DNA from: Thiohalocapsa halophila
GTDB lineage: Bacteria > Pseudomonadota > Gammaproteobacteria > Chromatiales > Chromatiaceae
Direction of reading: 5' to 3'
Assembly (NCBI RefSeq): GCF_016583825.1
Contig: NZ_NRRV01000017.1
Location: 25,301-89,300 of the forward strand
Length of the DNA: 64,000 bases
Under the pieces are notes generated by a model. It did not search any database. It saw only the letters and a program-made list of their open reading frames with translations, and was not told where the DNA came from. The translations under genes were made by a program, and so were the position numbers. Below, piece after piece: positions 63,832-64,000 of the stretch. Position 1 is the stretch's first letter. Each line of letters starts with the position of its first letter.

Positions 63832-64000
63832 ATGCTCGACTCTGCCTCGATGCCCGGACCGCAGGCCGATGCGGACGCCTACCCCCTCCTCGCCACCATC
63901 GACACGCCAGCGGACCTGCGCCGGCTGGAGGCGGACCAGCTCAAGCAGCTGGCCGCGGAGCTGCGGGCGTATCTGATCGACAGCGTCTCGCGCACCGGCG
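63832..64000 (+). CDS. dxs: 1-deoxy-D-xylulose-5-phosphate synthase, N-terminus (cut by window end)
   Basis: DXS condenses pyruvate and glyceraldehyde-3-phosphate in the first step of the MEP isoprenoid pathway, using thiamine diphosphate. Only the first 56 residues are visible; [20 protein letters not shown] and [17 protein letters not shown] match the family N-terminus. ATG 63832 is preceded by a weak CCGGAA. A TAGAAT at 63793-63798 may be its -10 box. Confidence 0.93.
   Translation, partial: MLDSASMPGPQADADAYPLLATIDTPADLRRLEADQLKQLAAELRAYLIDSVSRTG

Overview
The window is high-GC DNA with dense, mostly well-preserved genes. Gene order around rlmH-maf-rng-yhdP-nit-tldD-pmbA and rpsU-yqeY-dnaG-rpoD-tRNA-Ile(CAU) is typical of Gammaproteobacteria. 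The hydrogenase maturation block with HupK, the folate/TsaD/PlsY cluster and the abundance of short palindromic intergenic repeats suggest a member of the Chromatiales, perhaps a purple sulfur bacterium. This placement is inference: no rRNA and no photosynthesis gene lies in the window.

Layout. 1-11040 (minus strand): a housekeeping run reading TPR protein, rlmH, maf, rng (RNase G), yhdP, nitrilase-like amidase, tldD and pmbA (cut by the window edge). 11426-16809: DUF4332 protein, retropepsin-like protease, TIGR02206 membrane protein, gamma-glutamyltransferase (minus), a coiled-coil membrane protein and a ketohexokinase-like PfkB kinase. 16885-21458: a methyltransferase (minus), then hupK-hypC-hypD-hypE. 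21659-22260: a DUF433/DUF5615 toxin-antitoxin pair next to a 231-bp MITE-like element. 22503-28835: Sel1 protein, inositol monophosphatase-like protein, soluble lytic transglycosylase and a large protein with a class III nucleotidyl cyclase domain. 29051-36824: secreted protein, TauE-like permease, NDUFA9-like SDR, MidA-like methyltransferase, pteridine reductase, DUF2452 protein and two unrelated periplasmic binding proteins without a permease. 37095-43708: MscK-type channel, folK-folB, plsY and tsaD. 43916-50963: rpsU, yqeY, dnaG, rpoD, tRNA-Ile(CAU), a P-loop ATPase and a MetA-type acyltransferase.

From tRNA-Phe (51749) to about 62660 lies an accessory/defence region: a type III-like restriction subunit (BPTD_3080 type), a PIN-domain toxin-antitoxin pair, a beta-class N6-adenine methyltransferase (Mod), hicAB, a GxxExxY PD-(D/E)XK protein and a UvrD-family helicase with a RelE-like N-terminal domain. 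Core sequence resumes with a glutaminyl-peptide cyclotransferase and the start of dxs.

The most interesting signal is a repeat family with arms built on CACCACGAAG/CTTCGTGGTG. One inverted pair brackets the GxxExxY gene (60024-60557). Three gene-less palindromes of 72-73 bp sit inside the mod gene without breaking its frame. This resembles a nuclease-encoding element together with its non-coding derivatives. A second palindrome family (AAAAAGGGGTCAGAGCCC) occurs as an in-frame insertion at the end of hypD and as the termini of the element at 22270-22500. A third, a stuttering inverted repeat, lies at or across the 3' ends of three minus-strand genes.
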